Source of the DNA: PALSA-1353 sp036267155
Lineage (GTDB): Bacteria > Planctomycetota > Phycisphaerae > Tepidisphaerales > Tepidisphaeraceae
Length of the DNA: 64,000 nt
NCBI GenBank assembly: GCA_036267155.1
Contig: DATAWP010000041.1
Coordinates: 186,001-250,000 of the forward strand
Direction of reading: 5' to 3'
The notes under the pieces were generated by a model. That model was not told the DNA's origin and ran no database searches. It saw only the letters and a list, made by a program, of their open reading frames with translations. The position numbers and the translations under genes are program-made. This document shows positions 34,019 through 42,381 of the stretch, piece by piece (the first letter of the stretch is position 1; each line of letters begins with the position of its first letter).

Positions 34019-34930
34019 CTATTGTTCAAAGACATGTTCGGTACGCGTTAGAGTGATCGAACCGCCATCGTGAGGACTCCAGTTGACAGAAAAGCCCTTG
34101 CTCCAGGCCCAGTCACGGAGAACTCGAAACCCTTTGTAGCCATCTGCGTCAAGCGCCACCTCGATCACCGTGTCCGCAGGCGGCGATAAAGAAGGCGAAA
34201 TTGGCAGCTCAGTGTCACCTTTCGCCAGGGCATTAATAGATGTTCCGGCAGCATCGGGAAGTCGTTCATATAAAATGGAATTTTCGTCAATATCGACTTT
34301 TTGATAATCTGACGAGTCAAGGCACCAGACGTGGTCACCGGACACTTCGACCCATAGCGTCCGACGATGCACTTCACGTAAGTGGGGAACATAATAATGC
34401 ACCGTTTCGATGTTGGCGTCAGATTTTTTCTGTTTCTCAGAGGCCCGATTGAGAACATCTGCTGTCTGTTCATCAAGCGTTCGTAACTCATTCTGGATAG
34501 CCACCGCAGACGGGTCCGCGCCTCCGGGTACCGCCAACGCATCAAGATCGTGGTTCAGCGACATAAGTTGTGTATCTGCGTTGGCCGAGGAATCTTCTAA
34601 TTCGTGCGTCTCGCTTTCGAGTAGTCGGATTTGGGCTCTAATGGCGTCGGCGGCGCCTTTCGGGTTCGCAAAATCTTGCGCCCGCTGGCTAAGCATCTGT
34701 TCGTCGCGTAGGCGGCGGTCTGCTGATATTCTCGCGTCTTCCCTCGCCCGCTCCAACTGGTGTTCGGCGTTGGATACCCGTCCGGCGGTTTGCCTGCTAC
34801 TTGAGCCCCCGCCGCTGACGACCACAATGGTAAGGACGAAGATTAAAAGGCCAATGACACATGCGAGGATGTCAAGAAACGAAAAGTTAAAAATATCCAA
34901 TTCGCGACGTCGTTTTGATCTCGATCTCAT
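34019..34930 (-). CDS. TolR/ExbD/MotB-like membrane protein 2
   Basis: 303 residues. One N-terminal helix, FNFSFLDILACVIGLLIFVLTIVVV, contains Asp20 in FLD, the place of the ion-carrying Asp of ExbD/TolR/MotB. A coiled coil follows (about 50-160), then a beta-rich C-terminal domain (LREVHRRTLWVEVSGDHVWCL) in place of an OmpA/peptidoglycan-binding domain. Its ATG overlaps the stop of its paralogue (ATGA), so the two are made together. Last gene of the nine-gene operon. Confidence 0.75.
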   Translation of the reverse strand: MRSRSKRRRELDIFNFSFLDILACVIGLLIFVLTIVVVSGGGSSSRQTAGRVSNAEHQLERAREDARISADRRLRDEQMLSQRAQDFANPKGAADAIRAQIRLLESETHELEDSSANADTQLMSLNHDLDALAVPGGADPSAVAIQNELRTLDEQTADVLNRASEKQKKSDANIETVHYYVPHLREVHRRTLWVEVSGDHVWCLDSSDYQKVDIDENSILYERLPDAAGTSINALAKGDTELPISPSLSPPADTVIEVALDADGYKGFRVLRDWAWSKGFSVNWSPHDGGSITLTRTEHVFEQ

Positions 34931-35781
34931 GGATTATTCCCCTTTGCCTCGGCGGTAGTTTGGAAAGACCAGTCTGCATCCGCGGGCTCGAAGCCGGAGG
35001 TCGTGGGTTTAGGCATCGCATCCATCGCGGTTTCGAAAGTTTCTGCACCGTCGGGCCGGACCCAAAAAAGGATCAAGCCGTTTTCGAGCTGGCGGTAGCT
35101 CGCCACGCTGGTTTGATATGCCGAATTTTGGTCTTGCAAGTTGTCGGCGGCGGTTTGCCCTGAGGAGACGAGGGCCCCATCTAGCTCTTTGTAGAGTTCC
35201 ACCTTGTTGGCGTGACAATCAACGTGGAGGACTTGAAAGTTGTCTCCGGGATTTCGTCGCTGTTCCAGCGGCACGACGTGTTTCGTCTTCGCGTTAGCGA
35301 TCACGGCAGCCAAAGTTGCTTCGGCGTTTTGATAGCGTTCTTGAGCGACCGCTAGGTCGGTCTTGGCGTGCTGCAAGCTGTCGGCGATGGAACGGTCGCG
35401 AGCCAGACGGGCTTCGTCAACACGCGCCTGTGCGGCGGCCAACTGTTGTTCTAAAGAATCATAGCGCGCACGTGCAGCGTCGCGCGCTGCGCGTGCAGCA
35501 TCACGCTGTGGCGACAAATCTGGTTGTTCTGGTGTCCGCAATCCGTCAAATTGAGACTCCAATCCCTGCGCGATCTGCGCATCACGGGCAGCAGACTCTC
35601 GCAACTGGGACGCCTCGCCCAGTTTTTTGCTGATAATCGCGCCGGTGTCTGCAACCGGTCCCTCGGATTGCAGGATGAACACCATCACCATAATGAAAAT
35701 CAGGAGTCCGATGGTGCAGGCTAGGATATCCAAGAAGGAAAAGTTGAATATCTCGACCTGTTGTATCCTTCGGCGGCCCAT
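34927..35781 (-). CDS. TolR/ExbD/MotB-like membrane protein 1
   Basis: 284 residues with the same N-terminal helix as its neighbour (FNFSFLDILACTIGLLIFIMVMVF, Asp18), then an Ala/Arg/Gln-rich coiled coil (about 50-165) and a C-terminal beta domain with LQVLHVDCHANKVELY-type strands (FQVLHVDCHANKVELYKELD). It should be the stator 'B' partner of the ExbB-like protein encoded 33 bp upstream. The family role is conversion of ion flow into movement across the periplasm; the load here is unknown. Confidence 0.75.
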   Translation of the reverse strand: MGRRRIQQVEIFNFSFLDILACTIGLLIFIMVMVFILQSEGPVADTGAIISKKLGEASQLRESAARDAQIAQGLESQFDGLRTPEQPDLSPQRDAARAARDAARARYDSLEQQLAAAQARVDEARLARDRSIADSLQHAKTDLAVAQERYQNAEATLAAVIANAKTKHVVPLEQRRNPGDNFQVLHVDCHANKVELYKELDGALVSSGQTAADNLQDQNSAYQTSVASYRQLENGLILFWVRPDGAETFETAMDAMPKPTTSGFEPADADWSFQTTAEAKGNNP

Positions 35782-35814
35782 GTTTATTTCCCTAAGTTCG
35801 GGCAGAAGGCTGCA

Positions 35815-36840
35815 TTACTTGACGGCTGGCGAGCTGCTTGCTGGAGCCACCGTTTTCGAACCGCCAATATGCTCTCGTGTATTTTGGAGGTCTAACAGCC
35901 GGCGTGAGCATTCCTGCAGCGCGTTCACGAATGCGGCAACATCTTGCGAGCTGATACCGCTCGATCCTGCAGTTCCCACCTTTTGCAACAGATGCTCCAT
36001 GCAGTAATCGTCAATCGCAGCCAATAAGCGCTCCTCTCGGCGCTGCAACCATGACATGACCAGCATCAGGCACAGGCTCATACACAAAGCAATCATTGTC
36101 GTCTCAAAAGCTTGACCCAAGCCGTAGGTGACACCCTTTAGAGATTCGCGCAGCCCATCCAGATCGGAGGCATTCTGAATTAGGGAACTGAAAGCTTGAA
36201 CACCATTGCTGATGCCAAGTACCGTGCCGACGAAACCGAGGACCGGAATGGCCCAAATGATGAACTTGGGCGCTGCATAGCTGGAGTCCATTGCATTTTC
36301 ATCGGCCTCGGCGCGATACCGGAGCAAATCGTCAAGTTTTTCGGCTGTGCCAAGTTGGTTTAATCGCAGAAGCGCCTGACGAATCCGAGTTACAAGCATT
36401 AATGATCGCTGCTGTCTCGTGAGCCTTCCGATGCGTTTTAGTATTCGTTCAGTGTCTCCGACCTCAATACGTGCATCGAATGCCTCGGGCAAAAGCTGAA
36501 GACCGAAAGCAGACATCTGCGTTTGTAGCAGCGGCAGTTTGAGCATCATGGTCCACAATGCAATAAAGAAAAACAAAACACATGTATATGGCACCCAACC
36601 ATGCCCACAGAACAGGTGGAAAACGAAGGTATCACGGAGCAAGAGCCACGGGCCCAAGCCGTAGAAGGCGATGCTGCTGGCCACGGCGATAAGGCAGGCT
36701 AGTGCCAAGTTTGGCTGCAAGCCGCTTGCACCGAGGTCTAGAGGGCGAGATTCTTCGGTCTGGCAACGCCTGCATAACTCGGCGTCGCCGTCGTCCGGCA
36801 AAAGCATTTCGCCACACATGGAACAATTTATTGCCTTCAT
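35815..36840 (-). CDS. MotA/TolQ/ExbB-like proton channel with N-terminal zinc ribbon
   Basis: 341 residues. Cys pairs at about 6/9 and 23/26 (CSMC, CRRC) make a short zinc ribbon. Membrane helices follow at about 45-68 and 82-105, and the family core FIIWAIPVLGFVGTVLGISNGVQAF ... LKGVTYGLGQAFETTMIALCMSLCLMLVMSWLQRREE covers the last two helices with the small and Thr residues that line the pore. In ExbB, TolQ, MotA and ZorA this pentamer surrounds a B-subunit dimer. Here the B partners are the next two genes. Confidence 0.85.
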   Translation of the reverse strand: MKAINCSMCGEMLLPDDGDAELCRRCQTEESRPLDLGASGLQPNLALACLIAVASSIAFYGLGPWLLLRDTFVFHLFCGHGWVPYTCVLFFFIALWTMMLKLPLLQTQMSAFGLQLLPEAFDARIEVGDTERILKRIGRLTRQQRSLMLVTRIRQALLRLNQLGTAEKLDDLLRYRAEADENAMDSSYAAPKFIIWAIPVLGFVGTVLGISNGVQAFSSLIQNASDLDGLRESLKGVTYGLGQAFETTMIALCMSLCLMLVMSWLQRREERLLAAIDDYCMEHLLQKVGTAGSSGISSQDVAAFVNALQECSRRLLDLQNTREHIGGSKTVAPASSSPAVK

Positions 36841-36917
36841 GGCTGCCCTCGTATTAGAAGATTGTTTAGCACATAGGTCGATTCGTCAGCACTAGCCGAT
36901 TGTTCCCAGGGTCCGGT

Positions 36918-37616
36918 TCATCGGTTGGTCAGCGAATTTATAACGAGAAGAATCGCGAATCCGGCCAGCATTATCAATGGAATCCAGAGAAAGACCCACA
37001 GCAAGGCAACGAGGCATCCCTTTCCCTCCGGGATTTCTCCTGTTTCTAGTTCCGTCCGCTTAGCAGATGAAAGATAGGCAACGTTCGCGATTAGACCAAC
37101 AATACCAAACCCAATGACGTACAGGATCAACGTGAGAATCGCAGCATTTAGATAGCTTCGGACTGGCATCGTTCTTTGCTGTGGGACAACGCGATTATCG
37201 TAGTTCAATACTGGCATGCGTGACCGTCCGTCCAGCCACTCGCCGCAATGTCTGCATTTGATTGCGGACGTTTGGATTTCTTCCCCACAAACCGGACAAT
37301 CTCTTGTGGTTTCCACTTCGTACTCCGGAATCGCTGGGGAAACCTCAACCGATTGCGCACTCGGATCGGGCACCGGCATGGCCAATTGTATGGCCGTCGA
37401 TTCGGCATCAGATGCCTCCGGCCGTGGTGCGGGCGCAGGGGGAGTTGTGGGAAAAAGATCTTCAAATTCGCCGGCAGTATTCCATGTCACTTGGTCGCTT
37501 GATATTTCATGTATGCGCGAAAGCATCCCACGCCGTACCAATTTCTGCAGACCCGGTAGGTCAAAAGGACCGCTAACCTTGCCCCGAACTCGAAGAAAAA
37601 AACCTGAATCCGCCAT
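36918..37616 (-). CDS. GYF_2-domain zinc-ribbon membrane protein
   Basis: 232 residues. Residues 5-55 (FFLRVRGKVSGPFDLPGLQKLVRRGMLS ... W) match the GYF_2 fold, which binds Pro-rich peptides. A zinc ribbon (CPVCGEEI, CRHCGEWL, about 105-125) and two membrane helices (about 155-180 and 205-228) follow. The operon also encodes a protein with a run of 12 prolines, a possible ligand for the GYF domain. It begins 10 bp after the 974-residue protein's stop. Confidence 0.72.
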   Translation of the reverse strand: MADSGFFLRVRGKVSGPFDLPGLQKLVRRGMLSRIHEISSDQVTWNTAGEFEDLFPTTPPAPAPRPEASDAESTAIQLAMPVPDPSAQSVEVSPAIPEYEVETTRDCPVCGEEIQTSAIKCRHCGEWLDGRSRMPVLNYDNRVVPQQRTMPVRSYLNAAILTLILYVIGFGIVGLIANVAYLSSAKRTELETGEIPEGKGCLVALLWVFLWIPLIMLAGFAILLVINSLTNR

Positions 37617-37626
37617 TGGACAGCTC

Positions 37627-40551
37627 CTATGGCTGATTTGCTACGCCTGATATCGGGGACCCCAGAACGAATACCAGCGTACCTTCGGGCACGGAACCGG
37701 CTGTGGTGGGATCGATGGCCCATCGTGAATTGCTGTAAGAGCCAATTTGAATGAGCCCTTTATCTCCTGTTAGGACAACCGCGATCTGTCCATCAGCGGG
37801 TGCCGTGGATGAATCGATCTCATAGCTGTGCCCCGAACGAAGCAATATTCCCTCGCCCGCAATATTGATCGCAATGGCTTTGACCATTGCGTTACGTCTC
37901 TGGACGATACTTGCGCGAGCATCTTCCAAGGAAGGTAGCCCAGCAATCGTCGATTTTACGTCCTGGAGTACATTCGCATCTGGCGGATGGGTTGGATCGA
38001 GCCATTGAATGTCGTCGACGTTCTGCTGAGCCAATTCCTTTGAGACATCGTCGAAGCCTGTGGGCAGACTCCAGGCCGCGGTCGCCTGGTTCGTTTGCAA
38101 GATGTGTTGTAGCATTATCGCTTGCAATATGGGATTCATATCCTTGGAGGCTGTCAACTCCCTTAATTCATTAATTCCAAAAACGTCCCAGTTAGAACAA
38201 TCCAGGGCATCGAGCTGCCGGCTGGCTATCTTGGCAAATGCTGCTTGTGGACTGAGTGCGGGCTCAATATCTTTCAGCGGATTATCACCTTTCAAGGTGA
38301 TCGAGGTTGGACTTGTAACGTCGGGCGAAGTGACCGCGTCAAATGTTTGCGTGAGAAAGTCTCCGCTTCCGTCGGACTTCACTTTCACATCCGGCATGAC
38401 ATAAAACCGCTGACCGTCTGTGGCTTCAAGATAGCGGAGATCTTGCACGAGCGGATTGGCCAGTAGGCTGCGATATGTGGTGTTCCACGGACCGTCTGTT
38501 GACACAGCCTCAATGCCTTTATTTAGATACGCCAAATAATCCTGCAGAGGCCCAGCCAAAGGGCTGGAGGGATTCTGACTATTGTAGTCTTTTATTTCCG
38601 CCAACTGCTGCGTGGCTGCGGCTAACGAAACCGGCAGTATCTTGGGGGACATCTTTCCGACGACATCGGACCAATTCTCCACCGCTCGTTCCGCATCAAG
38701 CCTGCCGAGAGCGAGATTGAAGGTTGCGCAACGCGGATCGTCCGGGCAGGTTGCGATGTACTGTTTCAGCGCGGCCGCGTGCTCTTCCGCAGTAGAGCCA
38801 AAGTTTTGCAACTGATGCCACGCATTACGCTGATCCTGCTGGGCCTGAAAGTCTTGCTGTCGATGCTTTAGGAGGGCGTCCAACGAGGCCAATTGTGCGT
38901 CCCTTAGTCCACCGCTAATCCCGTTTCGGTTGCGCAACCCCTCTTCTTTATTGGTCAGCACGTCAATTTGCTTTGTGAAATCGTCGGGGGAGGACATTAA
39001 TTGTGGTGTAAGTGTCTGGTCCACCAAAGTGCCAAGGGCTGCCCCGTCGGCTGCAAATTGGCGATCTCGTTCTTGCTGCATTTGCGCATTGAACTCATTG
39101 ATGCGACTTTTAAGGTCGTCGATTTGAGCCGTCTCTTGTGGCAGCTTGGCAAGCCCATTTGCGTTTTGAAGCTCCGCGTCGTCCGGCTTCTCCACACCGG
39201 CCGCTAATGCCGCAGCCATATGCTGCTTGAAGTCAGCTCTGCGTTTGTTCTCGCTGTCGATTGCGCTATCGAGATCGTTCAGGTCTTGATCTATTAGAAG
39301 GCTGTGCAGTACGCGCGGATGTTGCTCCACGACCAGCTTTCGCAAATTTTGTCCCTTATCGATATCCCCTTGTTGTATATCGGAAATGGCCTGGGCCAAT
39401 GTCTGGTGCGCATCGGCGATTTCATGTGACAGCATGCTTCGATAAGCAACAAGCGTCACGATTCCCGAGATAATGATGAAGGCGGCGCCGATCCCAACAT
39501 AAAACAATCGCCGGCGATGCCGAATTGCCACCGCACGCGATGCGAGTCGCTGGCGATAGCGTGACTCAGTTTCTTCGTCGAGTTCCAAATGGAAGCTCAG
39601 CGTTCTCTGATATGCTTGCTCAAGTGCGGGCGTCGGTTGATTCGTATCGATCGCCTGCTGTAAACTCTCGCATGCTTCGCGAAACGCCGCTTGATGCTCC
39701 AAGAGTTGATCCTGTTCCAGTACCCAATCTCTGATCGGGTCAACTTGTTCCTGCAAGTCGGGAGGGAGCGTGACTCTTGCTGCCGCCATGATCGCCAGTA
39801 TTTGCGCGAGAAGGGTTTTGCACTCTTGATGCGCCATCCCGCTATACGCATCGTTGAGTTTGGGCAAAAGGCGGCAAGCTTCTGCAAGCCCTGATGCAGC
39901 AGCGAGGTGAGCGAATGCGTTGTCCAGCGATTTCAGCAAATTTCGAGGCACCTGGGTTCGCCAGCCAGGTGCGTTGATTTCATCGCGTAGTTGGGAAATC
40001 GTGTTGCTGTCTGACACCCGCACTGCATTGTGAAATTGCGTAGTGATTTGCTCCAAACGCTTCCGCTCAAAAACCTGGATGTCGTCCTCCCAAAACGAGC
40101 TGGTTGGGTCCAAATCCGCAATCCGGCGCATCAATCTAAGCCTTTGAGTCAGCGGAGCGCGCGCGAGCGCCATTAGGCGGTGGTGAGCCAAAAGATTGCT
40201 CACACCCTGTTCGGCCGCGTATACTTCGTTGAGCGCTGCAGCCACTTCCATCAGCAATGGCGGCGCCTCTCGAAAATTCGTTAGCGTACAGGCCTCGCGC
40301 CATTGCGGCAATTCCGGAAAGTCCAAAGCCACTACAAGATCTAAAAGATTCGGTTCTGTTTCAGCAACCTGTATCGCGTCGCTTCGGAGACCACGTCGTA
40401 GGGAATCGTCGCATATGCGAAGACGATCGTTCGCTTCGTAACAAAGGTTGGCGTACGCATTTGCACACTCTTCGACCTCTTCAGCGCCCACGGTTTTTGA
40501 GGACGAAAGAATGGTGACGAGACGATCAACGATTTCCTGATAGTGCGCCAT
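37627..40551 (-). CDS. Large membrane-anchored helical protein of the GTPase operon
   Basis: 974 residues. The first ~345 residues are helical and hydrophilic and would be cytoplasmic. One membrane helix lies at about 348-370 (LFYVGIGAAFIIISGIVTLVAY), then a long predicted periplasmic part with coiled coils (about 380-560) and a final domain with strands (GHSYEIDSSTAPADGQIAVVLTGDKGLIQIGSY). I do not recognise the family. Placed 18 bp after its upstream gene and 10 bp before the next, it is clearly a subunit of the same system. Confidence 0.65.
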   Translation of the reverse strand: MAHYQEIVDRLVTILSSSKTVGAEEVEECANAYANLCYEANDRLRICDDSLRRGLRSDAIQVAETEPNLLDLVVALDFPELPQWREACTLTNFREAPPLLMEVAAALNEVYAAEQGVSNLLAHHRLMALARAPLTQRLRLMRRIADLDPTSSFWEDDIQVFERKRLEQITTQFHNAVRVSDSNTISQLRDEINAPGWRTQVPRNLLKSLDNAFAHLAAASGLAEACRLLPKLNDAYSGMAHQECKTLLAQILAIMAAARVTLPPDLQEQVDPIRDWVLEQDQLLEHQAAFREACESLQQAIDTNQPTPALEQAYQRTLSFHLELDEETESRYRQRLASRAVAIRHRRRLFYVGIGAAFIIISGIVTLVAYRSMLSHEIADAHQTLAQAISDIQQGDIDKGQNLRKLVVEQHPRVLHSLLIDQDLNDLDSAIDSENKRRADFKQHMAAALAAGVEKPDDAELQNANGLAKLPQETAQIDDLKSRINEFNAQMQQERDRQFAADGAALGTLVDQTLTPQLMSSPDDFTKQIDVLTNKEEGLRNRNGISGGLRDAQLASLDALLKHRQQDFQAQQDQRNAWHQLQNFGSTAEEHAAALKQYIATCPDDPRCATFNLALGRLDAERAVENWSDVVGKMSPKILPVSLAAATQQLAEIKDYNSQNPSSPLAGPLQDYLAYLNKGIEAVSTDGPWNTTYRSLLANPLVQDLRYLEATDGQRFYVMPDVKVKSDGSGDFLTQTFDAVTSPDVTSPTSITLKGDNPLKDIEPALSPQAAFAKIASRQLDALDCSNWDVFGINELRELTASKDMNPILQAIMLQHILQTNQATAAWSLPTGFDDVSKELAQQNVDDIQWLDPTHPPDANVLQDVKSTIAGLPSLEDARASIVQRRNAMVKAIAINIAGEGILLRSGHSYEIDSSTAPADGQIAVVLTGDKGLIQIGSYSNSRWAIDPTTAGSVPEGTLVFVLGSPISGVANQP

Positions 40552-40569
40552 TCCGAACCAATCCTTACC

Positions 40570-42240
40570 TCACCTCGAATCGTTAGACCCAAGCGTGATT
40601 TTCGCGACCTCAATGCCGTTGGGTAATAGAAGGCTTACCACCACTCCCTCCAGCGGCGCCGGAGCGGCCGCATTGTTTGCGTTCAAATCCCTTTGTGCTT
40701 TGTCGATCCATCCCTGGAGCTTATCTATATGCTCCTGCTCTCGCTGCATATCATCCGCAAGTCCTTGGCGCGGAGATGCATAGGTACGCGTGCCAAAAAC
40801 ACCACCGTCCACCGTCGTACCTTCAGCGGGCGTGTCGTTATACCGTTGTGTTGTCTCCGCCAACTGTCGCTGCGCGGTTGCCAGCTGCGTTTGTAACGCA
40901 GCAAGCTGGTGTACAGGATTGACTGCGTTGATTTCATTACAAGTTATGCTTACTCTTGAAGATCTTGAGTCATACTCTAAGCGCGCGTCTGCCGGGTCGT
41001 GCCGCAGGATCTGTGTGAACTTGTCGGGTTCGCTCAAGTCCCAGCCTGACGGTGTTGTCGAAAATTTTAATTCGCATTGAGCTGCTACGGGAAGTGGAAT
41101 CGCTATCTTAATCGAAGCGTCCTGTTCTAACGGAAGAGACGAAGTTACAGGGTCTAATAAACTGAATCTTTTCACCGTGTTCCCATCGACGTCGACGGTT
41201 TGTATCGCCGCATATTTTAGCTTCTCAATCGCCGTGGTCGAAACCTCTTTGTCGATCCACTGCAACATCAATGACCCGTTCTGAATCCATATTTTGCCAG
41301 CGGGCAATTCGGTAACGTCTCCTAGGCCGTTCTTGACTTTTCGAATGATCAAAGTGAGATGCGAAGGATCAGTCAGTTGAGCGACCAGTGTTCCATCGAA
41401 GGGCAAAAGCTTCAAGGCGACGCCATTCAGACAGTCGCCAAGATTCTGGGGATCAGCAATGCCCCCCTCTTGCCAATGTGGTTCTGACAACGCAATGACC
41501 TCCAAAGCTGCTGCGTCCGGCACGGTATTCGCCACCTTCGATTGCCCGGAATGCGCTCCGCTGGCCGCCAGCTCGTCTTTTAATTCATCAACTTTTAGCT
41601 CCAATGCTTTGGCCGCCTTTTGTTTGTCGACGACGGTGGGATCGCTTGCAATCGCATCGGCTTCTAACGCAAGGATTTTGGCTTTTGCTGTGATCAAATT
41701 CTGGTCAGCGGTCCTTATCGCCGTTTCATCATGCTCGGTATCGCTTCCAGAAATATTATCAGCGGCGAGTTGATCGACGGCTGCCTTTCGGGCGGCTTCA
41801 TTATCATTTAATTCTTGCGTCGCATTCTTGTAGTCATCGGTTTGCCGCGAATTGGCGATGGATAGTTTTTTTGCCACTTCTAGATCATTCTGGGCCCGAC
41901 CGAATGCAACCTGCGCATCATTCAGCTTAGCTTCGATGATGACGGACTCTGGTATTGAAGGGGGAGGGGGAGGGGGAGGGGGAGGCGGTGGCGGCGAGGG
42001 AGCGACGACCGCGACCGGCTTCGGCAACGGTGGCGGGGGTGGGGACGTTTGAACAATTGGCGCCTCAACCGGCGCGGGAGTTGGTGGCGGCGCTTGCTGT
42101 TGGACCACAACATCTCTCTCGATAACCTTAGGCTTCTGATTAAGATACATTCCAACCAGTGCGGCAGCCAATAGCAAAATGAGAAACACCAGAATTTCCG
42201 TTTTGCCAACGCCCAATCTCCTGCGATAGTTCAGCGCCAT
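40570..42240 (-). CDS. Proline-rich membrane coiled-coil protein
   Basis: 556 residues from ATG 42240 with GGGAAGG upstream; the frame opens earlier but without support. A signal anchor at about 14-33 (ILVFLILLLAAALVGMYL) is followed by a Pro-rich stretch that includes 12 consecutive prolines (about 90-101), a coiled coil (about 110-240), then a globular part (WIQNGSLMLQWIDKEV, KRFSLLDP) and another coiled coil. The proline run is like the TonB stalk: it could span the periplasm or bind the GYF_2 protein. Unknown family. Confidence 0.68.
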   Translation of the reverse strand: MALNYRRRLGVGKTEILVFLILLLAAALVGMYLNQKPKVIERDVVVQQQAPPPTPAPVEAPIVQTSPPPPPLPKPVAVVAPSPPPPPPPPPPPPSIPESVIIEAKLNDAQVAFGRAQNDLEVAKKLSIANSRQTDDYKNATQELNDNEAARKAAVDQLAADNISGSDTEHDETAIRTADQNLITAKAKILALEADAIASDPTVVDKQKAAKALELKVDELKDELAASGAHSGQSKVANTVPDAAALEVIALSEPHWQEGGIADPQNLGDCLNGVALKLLPFDGTLVAQLTDPSHLTLIIRKVKNGLGDVTELPAGKIWIQNGSLMLQWIDKEVSTTAIEKLKYAAIQTVDVDGNTVKRFSLLDPVTSSLPLEQDASIKIAIPLPVAAQCELKFSTTPSGWDLSEPDKFTQILRHDPADARLEYDSRSSRVSITCNEINAVNPVHQLAALQTQLATAQRQLAETTQRYNDTPAEGTTVDGGVFGTRTYASPRQGLADDMQREQEHIDKLQGWIDKAQRDLNANNAAAPAPLEGVVVSLLLPNGIEVAKITLGSNDSR

Positions 42241-42381
42241 CGGAACCTTCCCTTTTTCGAAATTGCCCTCGCACAGATAGCTTTCGCAGATTTTATCACG
42301 GATCTGTAAGGCACGAGTGGACGCCGCGTACAATGAACTGTCGTTTGAGCGCATGACTACAGGCCTTTCTAGCCAACAGGA

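Noticed and set aside
34019..36840. Zorya system
   Set aside because: The MotA/ExbB part fits, but the B subunits lack an OmpA domain and no ZorC/D helicase or ZorE nuclease is present.
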